Shown: in pieces, positions 10,228-20,479 of the stretch
Position numbering within the stretch: position 1 is the first letter of the stretch
How the letters are laid out: every line of letters starts with the position of its first letter
DNA from: Doryteuthis pealeii
Taxonomy: Eukaryota > Mollusca > Cephalopoda > Myopsida > Loliginidae
Reading direction: 5' to 3'
DNA length: 64,000 bases
Assembly: GCA_023376005.1 (NCBI GenBank)
Contig: CM042139.1
Location: 135,103,745 to 135,167,744, forward strand
Notes under the pieces: generated by a model
Told to the model about the DNA's origin: nothing
The model's input: only the letters and a program-made list of their open reading frames with translations
Database searches by the model: none
Position numbers and translations under genes: made by a program

Positions 10228-10640
10228 TTTACAAAATATGAGGCTGTAATGTCATTTAAAAATCTATTGGAAAGAGCAATCATTATTTCAATAATCAATC
10301 TCCACGTGTACCTTAAAATCCTGGATGATTTTCTCATTGTGAAGAGTGGAAATTGGTTTATTGAGAATAAAGACATTTTCCAGGATGATAATGCATCTCA
10401 TTTCAGAACAAAGACAAGGATTTTCTTCAGGAATGGCATATAAATTCAATAAAATGATCAGATCAGTTCTAAATCTAATAGAAAATCTGTTGTTGATTTG
10501 TTTTTAAATGACCCATGTGAATGTTCCAACTACTAAAGAAGATCTATTGAATGCAATTTGGTAAAATTAGAATGATTTTCATAAATGATATTGCATTAAA
10601 TTATTGAAATCCATGCCTGAAAAATGAAAGCTTTCATAAA
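10228..10640 (+). pseudogene. Tc1/mariner-type transposase relic
   Basis: The frame at 10249-10443 has ENKDIFQDDNASHFRTK, the region of the second catalytic Asp of Tc1-like transposases. After stops and frameshifts, LNLIENLL (near 10466-10490) corresponds to the conserved PDLNPIENLW with the third acidic residue. A PTTKEDLL-like block and SMPEK follow. It is 5'-truncated and not functional, and it is not a close relative of the 61.8-kb element. Confidence 0.75.
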
Positions 10641-10667
10641 GGCTAGCCTAGTAATCTTCCTGCTGGA

Positions 10668-10950
10668 TGCTTGTGGTGTAATGGTTATAGTCGTAGTATG
10701 GACAAGGTGACCCGAGTTCAAATATTTGACAAGGCTGTTTGCATTTCACATAACGCTAATAGCATTTGGAAAGGTATTAATCCAACTATCCTCCCTCCAA
10801 TTATGGGTAAATGGTCGGGGAAATTTGGCACTTTAACCTTAATTACGCAACCAATCTATGGCAAGGAAAGCTCTGAATTAAAACCTGTTAAGTAATTGAA
10901 CTATTGTCATATTCTACTCTTGCGAAGGGGGTGGTAAATATATAAATAAC
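10668..10950 (+). repeat. SINE-A, nearly full length
   Basis: TGTGGTGTAATGGTTATAGT provides the A-box region and GAGTTCAAAT the B box. The body follows (AAAGGTATTAATCCAACTAT, TATGGGTAAATGGT, CTCTGAATTAAAACCTGTTA). Frame 10671-10895 is only the translated SINE. Confidence 0.85.
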
Positions 10951-11530
10951 ATCTTTATAACCAAATTTTACAAAAAAAAAAAGATATAGTATCTAATGTG
11001 GATCTAATAGAAAAATGACCAAACAGAAAAAGATATAGTATTTAATTTCTTAACTAAGTGTATATGCTTTCAGTCATTTGCATTGCTTTTCAAAAATTGA
11101 ATCCCGTAATCAATTCCGACCATCGGGATCTTTTGTATCTTTCTAGTTCGGCAAAATCTAAAAGTTAAAATCAAGGTTTCTCCATTGTTTTTACTCATAT
11201 TCCTTTCTGTCTCACATATTCATGCATTCTTTTTTTTCTTCAATAAGTCGTACCCTGAGAGTATTAAGATTAAAGTTTAAGCTTGTTTTTAAAATACTGA
11301 ATAGTATAGTTTAATCCGGCCACAGATACGTGTGTTTATAAATAAATTAACTAATTATTTTTAGTCGGAGTAGTAAAAATGCTTTTCATAGTAATATTTT
11401 CCCATTATAATTATTGGACAGTATCTTAATCTGTGTGTGCTTAGATAACGTATTTTTAATCATTTCTTTTGCCTCAGCTAACGTAATTGTTTTTGTTTAT
11501 TTATTCTTTATATTAAAAAGAAATGGTATA
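10951..11530. other. unassigned AT-rich spacer
   Basis: It contains an 11-bp A tract and a short local duplication of AAAAAGATATAGTAT. No gene is seen. Confidence 0.4.
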
Positions 11531-11604
11531 CTTACCAGTAGGCCCAGTCATGCCAATGAATTATAAAAAATGTCTGAGGCACCTGAACCTGTTTTTAACA
11601 CCTA

Positions 11605-11700
11605 CTCTGAACGCTGATTGGCTTTAGCATTAACCAATCAGATGTACAGAAGCCGAGGCATGCGTTGGCAAAACTCTATTTAAAGTTTTTTTTTCTGCTG
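11605..11700 (+). promoter_or_regulatory. candidate promoter: two CCAAT boxes and a TATA-like box
   Basis: An inverted CCAAT box (GATTGGCT) lies near 11612, a direct one (AACCAATCAG) near 11633, and CTATTTAAAG near 11677. The spacing is that of a compact pol II promoter. Downstream is a hairpin (AATACCCC/GGGGGTATT) and a 47-codon ORF. The block lacks similarity to other repeats in the window. It could equally be part of an unrecognised LTR. Confidence 0.3.
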
Positions 11701-11750
11701 GTGCATTAGTGTTTGATAATCTCTAATACCCCATTAGCCACGGGGGTATT

Positions 11751-11894
11751 ATGTTGGAAGACCCGAATAATAACATAACTGACGACGCTACCCAGTGCTG
11801 TTTAGTCAGGCGTATCTCAAGCATAATGATGATCGAACTTGAATCAAGAGATCGTCAAGATTACAAAGGAAATGTCAACAGATTCCTGAAATGA
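11751..11894 (+). CDS. hypothetical small ORF, 47 codons
   Basis: An ATG at 11751 opens a frame to a TGA at 11892-11894, starting MLEDPNNNITDDATQCC. It is the first ATG after the promoter-like block. The composition is less biased than the surrounding AT-rich DNA, but no domain is recognised and the length is within what chance allows. Confidence 0.2.
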   Translation: MLEDPNNNITDDATQCCLVRRISSIMMIELESRDRQDYKGNVNRFLK

Positions 11895-12096
11895 GAATCT
11901 AAACTTCACAACGAGATTATAAACAATCATAATTTCTAGGAATTTTAAAATTTGTAATAAAAAGTAAGTTTAGTTATATTAAAACCTAGTTTCTTTCAAA
12001 AAATATCTTAATGAAAAAGACACCGACGTCTTCAAATTTTAGATACATATTTTATCTAAATCAAATACAAAACAAAACCCTAATATATATGTATGT

Positions 12097-12390
12097 ATTT
12101 ACCAACCCCTCAACCACGAGTAGAATGTTGCACAAGTTTAATCTTTTAACAGTGTTTAACTGGGTTGAATTCAGAGAGTTCATTATCCTAGACCGGTTGC
12201 AATACCAAGGTCAAAGAACCGAATCTGTCCTGCTAGATAACTATAGCTGGAGAGAAATTAGTTGGATGCATATCTTTCCAAAGTGTATTAGTGCTAAAGA
12301 GCCTCGTACAAGATTTCAACTCGATTCGCCGATTACATTTCCTACGATGATAACCATTACACGAGGGACTCATCCCAGAAATATGTGTTT
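12097..12390 (-). repeat. SINE-A, nearly full length
   Basis: Minus strand: GGGATGAGTCCCTCGTGTAA head, TCGTAGGAAATG, GAGTTGAAATC, then AATACACTTTGG, GATATGCATCC, CTCTGAATTCAACCCAGTTA and the tail ending near TTGGTAAATACATACATA. The overlapping 140-codon plus-strand frame is an antisense artefact. Confidence 0.85.
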
Positions 12391-12968
12391 TTTTCTTTTT
12401 GTGTTCCTTTTTCGACTTGTCTATAATTTGTAAATATTGAAAACCAGGTAGATTGAAGAGTTTGCCAACACAAAACTGTCGGAGATAAGTTTTGGATTGT
12501 TTTCAGCTTTCTGTCGGAAGTATATAGCAATTTGTCATTGCATCCTGGGAATAAATAAAGTCTTGTAATTACTATGAAATACACAAGCAAATGTCAGCCA
12601 TTATATTCGAAGTTTATCTGCCGGAAAGATCTGTTTCAAGGACGACCTGTCAATGCAGAAAACTGGATATTGACTAGTAAATTTGGCCAACAATTTGGGA
12701 ATTTGCAAAGTTTATTTTCTGTATTGGCATTCAATTTTGCAAAGCCTTTAACCAGAAGGGCAATAACCAGTCGGCAGTTTCACAAAAGATACATTAGTTT
12801 GGTATCCATGGAGAAGGAGAATAAAGAAAAATGGGAAAAAAATGGTGAAAAAAGGAGAAATGCAAAAAAAGGTATTTAACTTAGGTATAAAAATATGAAA
12901 GAGCAAATATTCAGATGTATTTATTCATGAATGAATGAATGGTTATGCCCACGTTCAAAATTTTATAT
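12391..12968. other. unassigned spacer
   Basis: A 101-codon frame lies at 12574-12879. Its start region has ordinary composition, but it ends in a lysine-rich low-complexity tail and shows no motif. I do not call it a gene. Confidence 0.4.
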
Positions 12969-12973
12969 ATAAT

Positions 12974-13014
<41 letters not shown>
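12969..13014. repeat. (AT)n microsatellite
   Basis: Uninterrupted AT repeat. Confidence 0.95.
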
Positions 13015-13018
<4 letters not shown>

Positions 13019-13182
13019 CCATCACGAGGGCACTATGAAGAAGCGATGATATGGAGTTCCTTCTTGACATAACTTGTTTGTAAGAGCTTCATAACTTCAC
13101 TGTCTATGTTGGTTTAATACATATAACTAAAACCAAAACGCATGCTCATTTTTTTCATATATTCGTACTTATCTCTCTTTCC

Positions 13183-13215
13183 GCTCTCTCTCTCTATATA
13201 TACATATATAAATAA

Positions 13216-13253
<38 letters not shown>

Positions 13254-13259
13254 AAGTGT

Positions 13260-13300
<41 letters not shown>
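13183..13300. repeat. (CT)n, (AT)n and (GT)n microsatellite
   Basis: Three dinucleotide tracts follow one another. Confidence 0.95.
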
Positions 13301-13629
13301 ATAGACCATTTCAAGTCTAGGAATTTAAAGTGAACCATCATGCGTGGTTCTACCGATGCTTATTCCATAGATTAATGAATTACGTCCTACTTCAGTACCA
13401 ACACATTATGACATTGTCCTAAACTAGGTTCCACTAAATAAATAACTGTTAGTATGGCTCAATGTTGAGTAGTAGTCATAAATTTAACCCCATTGACATT
13501 AGATATTATCTATCTAACTATCTATTTATCTATCCAAAAGGTATTCAAACGTTAACCTTTATATTTTCTTTATTTCCCCATTCAGAGCCTTTTCTTATAT
13601 ACCTATCTAAAATCACCAAGTAACATACA

Positions 13630-13694
13630 TACATTTACACACACATACATACATACACATACACACATATATATGTATATACATGTATATATGC

Positions 13695-13727
<33 letters not shown>

Positions 13728-13741
13728 CATACACACAAACC

Positions 13742-13813
<72 letters not shown>

Positions 13814-13870
13814 CGTGTGTGTATAACACGCTTTATTTGTACATAGATATGTATGTGGATTAAGTATATG

Positions 13871-13936
<66 letters not shown>

Positions 13937-13955
13937 GTACTCATGCTCGCACACA

Positions 13956-14000
<45 letters not shown>

Positions 14001-14196
14001 GAAGAAGAAGAAGAAGAAGAGAACGAAGAAAAGAATGGATAATAGAAAAGAGGAAAAAATGACTACTCAATATAGCTAGGGAAAAGACATACCCTTTATA
14101 TAGATAGAAAGAATGAACGGAGTAGATCGATGGAAAGAAATATTGAACGGATGTATATATATATATATAATATATTATATATATATATATATATAT

Positions 14197-14234
<38 letters not shown>

Positions 14235-14235
14235 C
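13630..14235. repeat. compound microsatellite cluster
   Basis: In order: CATA-like and AT runs, (CA)n 13746-13786, AT, (GA)n 13874-13933, (AAT)n 13958-14000 grading into (AAG)n, then AT and (GATA)n near 14198-14231. The 224-codon minus-strand frame here is repeat translation. Confidence 0.95.
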
Positions 14236-14960
14236 TATGCAGAGAAAAAGAAGATAAAAGGGAGTAGAATTAATCATTGGTCCTCGCCAGTTTCATTGTT
14301 TGCATGCAAGAAAAAAAGGTAGTAACAGCGATATAAAAGGAAGTGCGATTTACGTTCCCTCTGTGTGCGCACGCTCGTGTGTTCGCTTAACACGCCTGAG
14401 TTTAATATTCTTCAATCACAACTTTTTTTTCTTCTTCTCTCCACTTTTACTTTACATTCTCGTTTCGTTTTACTTTCTCTTGTGTTTCAACCCCTCCATT
14501 TCTATTTTCGAATTTCCAATTTGTTTCTTCCGGACTATAAGCAATATCGACGCATCAAGGCGTGTATAACGGGCGGCTGAAGCGATTGCAGCTGCAAAAG
14601 CTGTCCACTTAGGATACTTGCTCTCCACAGACGCAAGATGTGTTGCTAAGGGGCAAGATGGACAGTCTTCATGAAAGTTAATCACTACAAGGGTACAAGA
14701 TACATTAACACCGAGTTATTCATAGTCACAATTTGCTTTGAGGGAGATGCAAGAATTTCTCCGTTAAAAATAGGAGGTCTTTAATTAACAAGACTGGGAA
14801 AAACAGTTCTATGAGTTCGAACTTCGAAAGGGTTACCAAACCTTCAAAAAATGTTGCTCAAAATTCAGTTTTCTAAGGGAAAATGTTCATATATATATAT
14901 ATTATATATAATAATATATATATATATATATATATGTTCTGGTTCCAACGGAGAAAATGT
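14236..14960. other. unassigned spacer with a coding-like patch
   Basis: On the minus strand 14573-14690 encodes a balanced peptide (HEDCPSCPLATHL, then KYPKWTAFAAAIASAA). It is preceded by a good 3' splice-site-like ACCCTTGTAG. No donor site or homologue is recognised, so an exon call is not supported. Confidence 0.25.
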
Positions 14961-15107
14961 AATATTTTATAAAAAAGAAAGGTCCGCAAAATGTATCGTT
15001 TCTAGAAAAAAATGTTTTATTCTTTTTATTTCACATACGCAACACGTGGGTTTCAGATATTCTGGTATCTTTCTTCGGGCTTTTGATCAATACACATATT
15101 GATATAT

Positions 15108-15167
<60 letters not shown>

Positions 15168-15463
15168 TATATGTACATAGGTTATGCGTGTTTTTGTAAT
15201 TTTTCTGTTATGTAATTATGTAATACAGAAACACACATAACCTATGTATTATATATATGTGTATATGTGTATATAATATATATTATGTATATCAATATAT
15301 GTATTGATCAAAGCCTGAAGAAGATATCAGAATATATGAAACACGTGTTGCGTATGTGAAATAAAAAGAATAAAACATTTCTTTCTGAGAACGATACATT
15401 TTGCGGACCTTCTTCTTTATATTATATATATATAATATATATATATTATATATATATATATAT

Positions 15464-15480
<17 letters not shown>
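14895..15480. repeat. large palindrome of PLE-like terminal repeats between TA arrays
   Basis: Arms at about 14972-15106 and 15287-15420 are inverted copies of a ~135-bp sequence (GGTCCGCAAAATGTATCG, GTTTTATTCTTTTTATTTCA, CAACACGTG, TTTTGATCAATAC). Between them are TA arrays and a smaller inverted repeat, ACATAGGTTATGCGTGTTT at 15175 against AAACACACATAACCTATGT at 15229-15247. TA arrays also border both outer ends. The arms carry CTGAAGA (15315-15321) and GAAA (15338-15341) around a short stem, as in hammerhead-like PLE termini. Confidence 0.7.
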
Positions 15481-15498
<18 letters not shown>

Positions 15499-15771
15499 TT
15501 TATATTATTATGTTATTATAATATTATGTTATTATAAATATTTATGCTGCTGTCAATAACACAAAGACATTGAACAGTAGCAACATTCATTTGAAAAAGG
15601 GTATCTAACGAACCCGAAAATTTATGATAAAATAATAAAAAAAATAAGTGAATCCAATATTCCATAACATCGAGTTCTTTCATTATTTTTAGATGCTTCG
15701 TAATAACGCCTAACTTTTAAAAAAACAACATAAAATATATACCGAGAGAAGCATACGGAGACCCCTAAAAT

Positions 15772-15775
<4 letters not shown>
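15481..15775. other. (GT)n tract and unassigned spacer
   Basis: (GT)n at 15478-15498 is followed by TTATTATG-type repeats. No gene is seen. Confidence 0.5.

Positions 15776-15815
<40 letters not shown>
15776..15815. repeat. (TA)n microsatellite
   Basis: Uninterrupted TA repeat. Confidence 0.95.
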
Positions 15816-15822
<7 letters not shown>

Positions 15823-16468
15823 GTATTTGCATAGAAATAGTGCCAATGCATAAATAGCAGGGAGGGTTAAAACCTAAAATTAAGATTAATGGAACATATT
15901 ACCATTATTTAAGTATCTTTATATAACAATCCTCAGACGAGTGAATAGTAAATGGGAAGCATTTATATATCGTGATGTATGTTCTCGTGATCAGATCTTT
16001 TTACATGAGATTGTTACAAGAAAACATAACGTGCATACATGCATCAATGAATTCATGTTGCATACAGATTGAGAAAAAATAAAACGATAAAAAAATTAGA
16101 AAGATAATAAAAAATAATAAAACAAAATATTAAAAAATAGAGATATAATAAATGATAAATAAACTTTTTTTTTTAAATTAAAGGGGCTTAGAATAAGGGG
16201 TTAATTAGAGTCATGTAGGTGATAACAGAAGGGAAATTTGTTGACATGTCTACATTTAGCGATTAGTTCACTTCTTTTAGCAGAAAGACAATTATAAACG
16301 ATCGCCCCCATCCCTAACATCGCCAAAAAACGATTAGCGCGACTAGAAAAGTATTTCCAAACTACAGTAATAAACTGTATAGAAATATTCAAGTTGAATT
16401 AATGATACCTATGAAGAAATTAATCCTTTCAACAATTAGATGAGAAGAACAACTCGCTATGAATGCAT
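15816..16468. other. unassigned AT-rich spacer
   Basis: It includes an A-rich AATAAAA stretch near 16075-16150. No gene or repeat is recognised. Confidence 0.4.
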
Positions 16469-16516
16469 TATAGTCTATTTCAGGGAGCTTGAAATAGCTC
16501 CCTGAAATAGACTATA
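16469..16516. repeat. perfect 20-bp inverted repeat with an 8-nt loop
   Basis: The arm TATAGTCTATTTCAGGGAGC (16469-16488) is exactly complementary to 16497-16516. The loop is TTGAAATA. It is not part of any repeat family seen here. Confidence 0.9.
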
Positions 16517-16668
16517 AAGCTAAATCTCTAAGTCTTTTGTTATTTCTTTACTTATATATTTGCTCTGTGACTCTAACATTAAGAGCACACATTGAGCTCT
16601 CAAACTGCGACAGGTTTTTTAAATAAAACTCTTGTGTCGTAAGGAAGATTTCTTCTCTGGACTTTTGG

Positions 16669-16671
<3 letters not shown>

Positions 16672-16736
<65 letters not shown>
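16672..16736. repeat. (TA)n microsatellite
   Basis: About 65 bp of TA, ending at the terminus of a MITE-D copy. Confidence 0.95.
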
Positions 16737-16739
<3 letters not shown>

Positions 16740-16741
16740 CA

Positions 16742-17150
16742 ACAGTACCTGACTTACGTATTTAATTATTTCCATTCGTAACTCAGTGGCCTCGTATATC
16801 AAATCATTTTACCCATTCAAAATAAACTGTAATTCCATTAATCCGATCAGACACCCCAAAACACCACAATCCTTTTGTTACGTTTTTTAAATCAGAAAAA
16901 CAGAGTGTATTATATAAAGAAACATAATAAAATGCACTGAAATGTAATAATAATTCAGTAATGTTTTAATGCTTATTTTTTATAAATAATATTTTTTGTC
17001 GTAATGAATTTGGAAAGTTAATTTTTTCTAATGAAATTATTAGTATAAGCGTATCTAATGTTCGCTCATACCCCAAATTTGAGCTCACAACACAAAGCAA
17101 AAATTGACCAAGTGACTGCTTGGACACTCGTAAGTCAAGTAATCACAGTA
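16742..17150. mobile_element. MITE-D copy
   Basis: It begins CAGTACCTGACTTACGTA and ends ACTCGTAAGTCAAGTAATCAC, an inverted pair like the 1887-2328 copy. The interior shares the ATTTGAGCTCACAAC block with the decayed copy near 24.45 kb. Confidence 0.65.
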
Positions 17151-17229
17151 TATATAATACACAGTCTTTTTAGCGTTAGTATGTATACATATCTGTGCCT
17201 GTTTAGAGGATTGGTTTATCTACTTTCAT

Positions 17230-17440
17230 TTGTATATAGCCATGTCAGCCGGGCTTAGCATACGCCGAGGAGTAAGACCTTACCAAATAGGACAGTCATG
17301 GTATGACCCGAAATACTTTTGGAGGTGAGGTTCCAATTATAGAGCTCTGAGGGATGAGGAGTACACTTTCATTGCAATTATTCAAGGTCGTGTGAGTACC
17401 TGTTAGGGTATCACCAATGAATCAAATATATATGTTTAAA
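17230..17440 (-). repeat. family R copy
   Basis: GGTGAGGTTCCAATTATAGAG, ATTGCAATTATTC and ACCTGTTAGGGTATC align with the minus-oriented copy at 44160-44270. Confidence 0.55.
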
Positions 17441-17454
17441 CTAGACAATTGTTA

Positions 17455-17850
17455 TTAAAGCATTGATATGGCAGCCGTGTCAATTCTACTGTATGGCTAC
17501 ACCACGGGTACTATAACGGACGGTTTGCAGGAAAGTCTATATGGATACTACACAAAGATGCTGGGTACTGTTTTGAACCACTCCTGGAAGCAGTACCTTA
17601 CAAAACCGCAGTTGTAAGGCCACATACCTCCAAGGTAGACAAGCAAAACTGAGGTAAGGCTGAAACCAGAATTGGCACACTAGTTTTGGCCAAACAGCAG
17701 AAACTTAAATTCATCATCACTGTTCGAACACTGGGTGTCGTTTAGAGAACTTGATAAGAGCGATGGCTTATAGGGACGGATGGTGAGAGAGAGTCAAAGG
17801 AATATGTGCAGCTGATGCGCTTTCATGATGATAATGATAATGATGAGTAG
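17455..17850 (+). pseudogene. LINE-S, 3' end of reverse transcriptase ORF
   Basis: CTACTGTATGGCTACACCAC corresponds to the LLYGCTTWTLTKR block of the best copy. TTTTGAACCACTCCTGGAAG matches the VLNKSWKQ block, then the frame is degraded. It ends in the characteristic ATGATGATAATGATAATGATGAG tail at 17823-17847. The element is truncated and non-functional. Confidence 0.75.
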
Positions 17851-18312
17851 ATCTGTTTAAACTGATTGTGATCATTATTAATACATTGAATCTAAAAGTG
17901 TTGATATTTTTATTTAGTACAAAATGTCTACTTGTTTAAAATGATTGCCAAATATACATTTTTACTGTGAATCATTGAAGCCCATAATTGTTTAAGTAAC
18001 TTTGGCATAAAAACATTCAGCAAGGGTTGACAGTCCATACAACCGACCAACCAATCAACCAAACGAAAAGGAAATTATATTTGTTTATAATTACCACGCA
18101 GTGATTTCTCTAGTTTCATTCAGTTCATAGCGAACATTAATATTTTATGCACATGGTCATTCTTATGCGGAAAATAAACATGTTAATCATATTTTGTGTA
18201 AAATCTTACGCTATTCTTACACACTTAAAACGCTTGATTGGATACTGTCAATATTGATTACGAGTGTAGCATATATCAGGTGATACGTTCTATGCACACA
18301 AGAATATGCTGA
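17851..18312. other. unassigned AT-rich spacer
   Basis: Nothing is recognised. Confidence 0.4.

Positions 18313-18368
<56 letters not shown>
18313..18368. repeat. (TA)n microsatellite
   Basis: TA repeat with one interruption. Confidence 0.95.
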
Positions 18369-18370
<2 letters not shown>

Positions 18371-18589
18371 CCTTCATTTTGCAATGAATATATACGGCAA
18401 TGAAACCTGTATCCTACACTGAACAATTCAGGTCACGACAATAAGTATACTTTTTAAATCTTCAGTCGTTAAAAATGATTACTTCCTTCAGGTCTTAGCA
18501 CCAAGTTGTATTCCTAACCTAACCACACTTTGTACAAAAACAAGTGTTGTATTTCCATCATCAGGAGATAAGAAATGGAATTGTTAATT

Positions 18590-18960
18590 GTTAAAATTGG
18601 CGGCAAGAGGCATTTGTCTCTATTTGAACTCAGATAAAGGACTTCATGTTTTATAAACAAGATGGAGACATCACACTGATTGGCATTGGCCTTTGAAATT
18701 AACAGACCAGTTCTCATACCTAGAAGACACAATCTCATCTACAGAAAGCGATGTCAATATACGCATATGAAAGGCATGGGCTGCTATTGACAGATTATCA
18801 GTTATATACAAATCTGGTCTCTCTGATAAGATCAAGCAAAAAATCTTCCTAGCAGTAGCTGTGTTGTGCTACTGTATGGCTGGACCAATATTTGTGATAT
18901 TTCTACACGAGCATGGTGACAGAAATATGGAGGAACTGGATATTCACAACATCAATAAAC
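18590..18960 (+). pseudogene. LINE-S fragment, RT C-terminal region
   Basis: ACAATCTCATCTACAGAAAG, CGATGTCAATATACGCATA and AAGGCATGGGCTGCTATTGA encode the ISSTESDVNIRIGKAWAAID block. CTGATAAGATCAAGCAAAAA and CTACTGTATGGCTG follow. Stops and frameshifts are frequent. Confidence 0.75.
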
Positions 18961-19079
18961 ATTGTAAAAAAGAGATATATTGTTTGAACTAATATCTATA
19001 TTTTGGATTTAATTATGTGTGTATATAGATTGTATGAACGATTATTACTTTCAATTTGATTCAAAATAATGAATGATAA

Positions 19080-19400
19080 GTGATGGATTGATTTTAGCGG
19101 CATGCTAACCCATCAAAAGTTATTTTATACCTTGAGGTTAGGGAATCGCGTTTAATACGTTCATATTCACATTTTATGTAGTTGTTCTTTTAGAGTTTTT
19201 CTTACACACGAACATATAAATAAGAATATATTAAACAGATCTGTTTGACTCATAGATAAGATCATAACAAGTACAACCGCTCTGAATCAGAGTATACCTA
19301 GGAAATAATGAAAATGAACCAATACTCTACACTCCATAGATCTTCATCACAATTAGAAGGCTTCAATTCTTTCTAAACAAAATAATCAATACAATGAATC
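19080..19400 (+). repeat. family R, upstream and core blocks
   Basis: GCATGCTAACCCATCAAAAG, TTATTTTATACCTTGAGG, TTAGGGAATCGCGTTTAATA, GACTCATAGATAAGATC and ACTCTACACTCC occur in the family order. Confidence 0.7.
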
Positions 19401-19412
19401 ACTTTTCCAACG

Positions 19413-19415
19413 GTA

Positions 19416-19490
<75 letters not shown>
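19413..19490. repeat. (TA)n microsatellite
   Basis: Interrupted TA repeat bordering the next palindrome. Confidence 0.95.
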
Positions 19491-19491
<1 letters not shown>

Positions 19492-19595
19492 GAATAAAAA
19501 GGTCTTAAATACCATGGGTATCGAGGTTATAGATACCCACGAGTGGAAATGGTCAATAACCACGATACCCATGTTATCTAAGGCCTTTTTATTCA
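19491..19595. repeat. 40-bp inverted repeat
   Basis: Arm 19491-19530 (starting TGAATAAAAAGG) pairs with 19556-19595 with four mismatches, around a 25-nt loop. It lies directly against a TA array, like the other foldbacks in the window. Confidence 0.8.
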
Positions 19596-19732
19596 CAAAT
19601 AACTTTGCTCTGTTTATAATAATTAAACATTGAGCTCTCAATGGAACATCAACTCTACAACAAACTACTGGTAGGGAATAGGACCAACTAGAATCAGCTT
19701 GTACCAAGAAACTTGGTACCACACCAAACAAT
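19596..19732. other. unassigned segment between TA arrays
   Basis: Together with the palindrome it fills the gap between two TA arrays. It contains the short hairpin ACCAAGAAACTTGGT. It may be PLE-terminal sequence, but no copy was found. Confidence 0.3.
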
Positions 19733-20434
19733 ATATATATATATATATATACTAGCAAATATATGCACCCTCCGGGTGCAAGTATTTAAGTTTAAATGTA
19801 ATAAAATATTAGATTAAATCAGAAAGGCTAATGAAACTAATTAAGAATTCAGATAAAAAGATTTGAAACGGAGGGGGTATAATCGGAAAATAGAACAACT
19901 GAAACTTACTCTTTCATCACTTCCGTTTTTCAATGCTAAATTTTGCTAATTTAACTATTTACTTAAAATAGGAAGTAAAGAATAAAATTACAGTTATTTC
20001 TTCTAGTTAATGAATTTCTTTTAGAATTTATCCCCGAGATTTATGTTCATATTCATTAAGATAAAACCAAACAATTAGAAATCAATAATACCAAGCATAT
20101 TTTTTATTAAAATCAGTTTTTTTAATATCAATATGCAAATTAGCTTTACGTTTACACTGAAAACTGGTATTTTGTTGTATATATAAATAAAATTGCATGT
20201 TATTAGTATTTAGGTAAGGCCAACAGTATTAATAATGTCAAACAGTTTTATTATTAATTGAGGTTTAAATAGAAATAGAATCATGGAGAATGTGACGTAA
20301 ATAACTAAGGAAATTGTGACTTGAGTAGTAATATAGTATCGGTTACAGACAGAAAAACACACAATCTCCATTATAATATATATATATATATATATGTGTG
20401 TGGTATGTGTGTGTGTGTATTTTGTATTGGAGAA

Positions 20435-20475
<41 letters not shown>
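19733..20475 (+). repeat. TA-bounded dispersed element
   Basis: The element proper is 19751-20370. It starts ACTAGC at the edge of a TA array and has a perfect 7-bp hairpin near that end (TGCACCC, TCC, GGGTGCA, 19764-19780). It ends AATCTCCATTATAA against another TA array (20375-20475, with GT interruptions). The 3' part is shared, inverted, with 143-485. There is no coding potential. Confidence 0.65.
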
Positions 20476-20477
<2 letters not shown>

Positions 20478-20479
20478 TT

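Noticed and set aside
11526..11560. ATACTTACC resembling the 5' end of U1 snRNA
   Set aside because: Only about nine bases match. Sm site and stem-loops were not found.
12011..12433. 140-codon plus-strand frame
   Set aside because: It lies antisense over a full SINE-A copy.
12574..12879. 101-codon frame
   Set aside because: No recognisable domain, a lysine-rich tail over an A-rich tract, and AT-rich flanks. Chance is more likely.
13603..14277. 224-codon minus-strand frame
   Set aside because: It is the translation of CA, TA, GA and AAT microsatellites (runs of I, Y, C, V, L, S).
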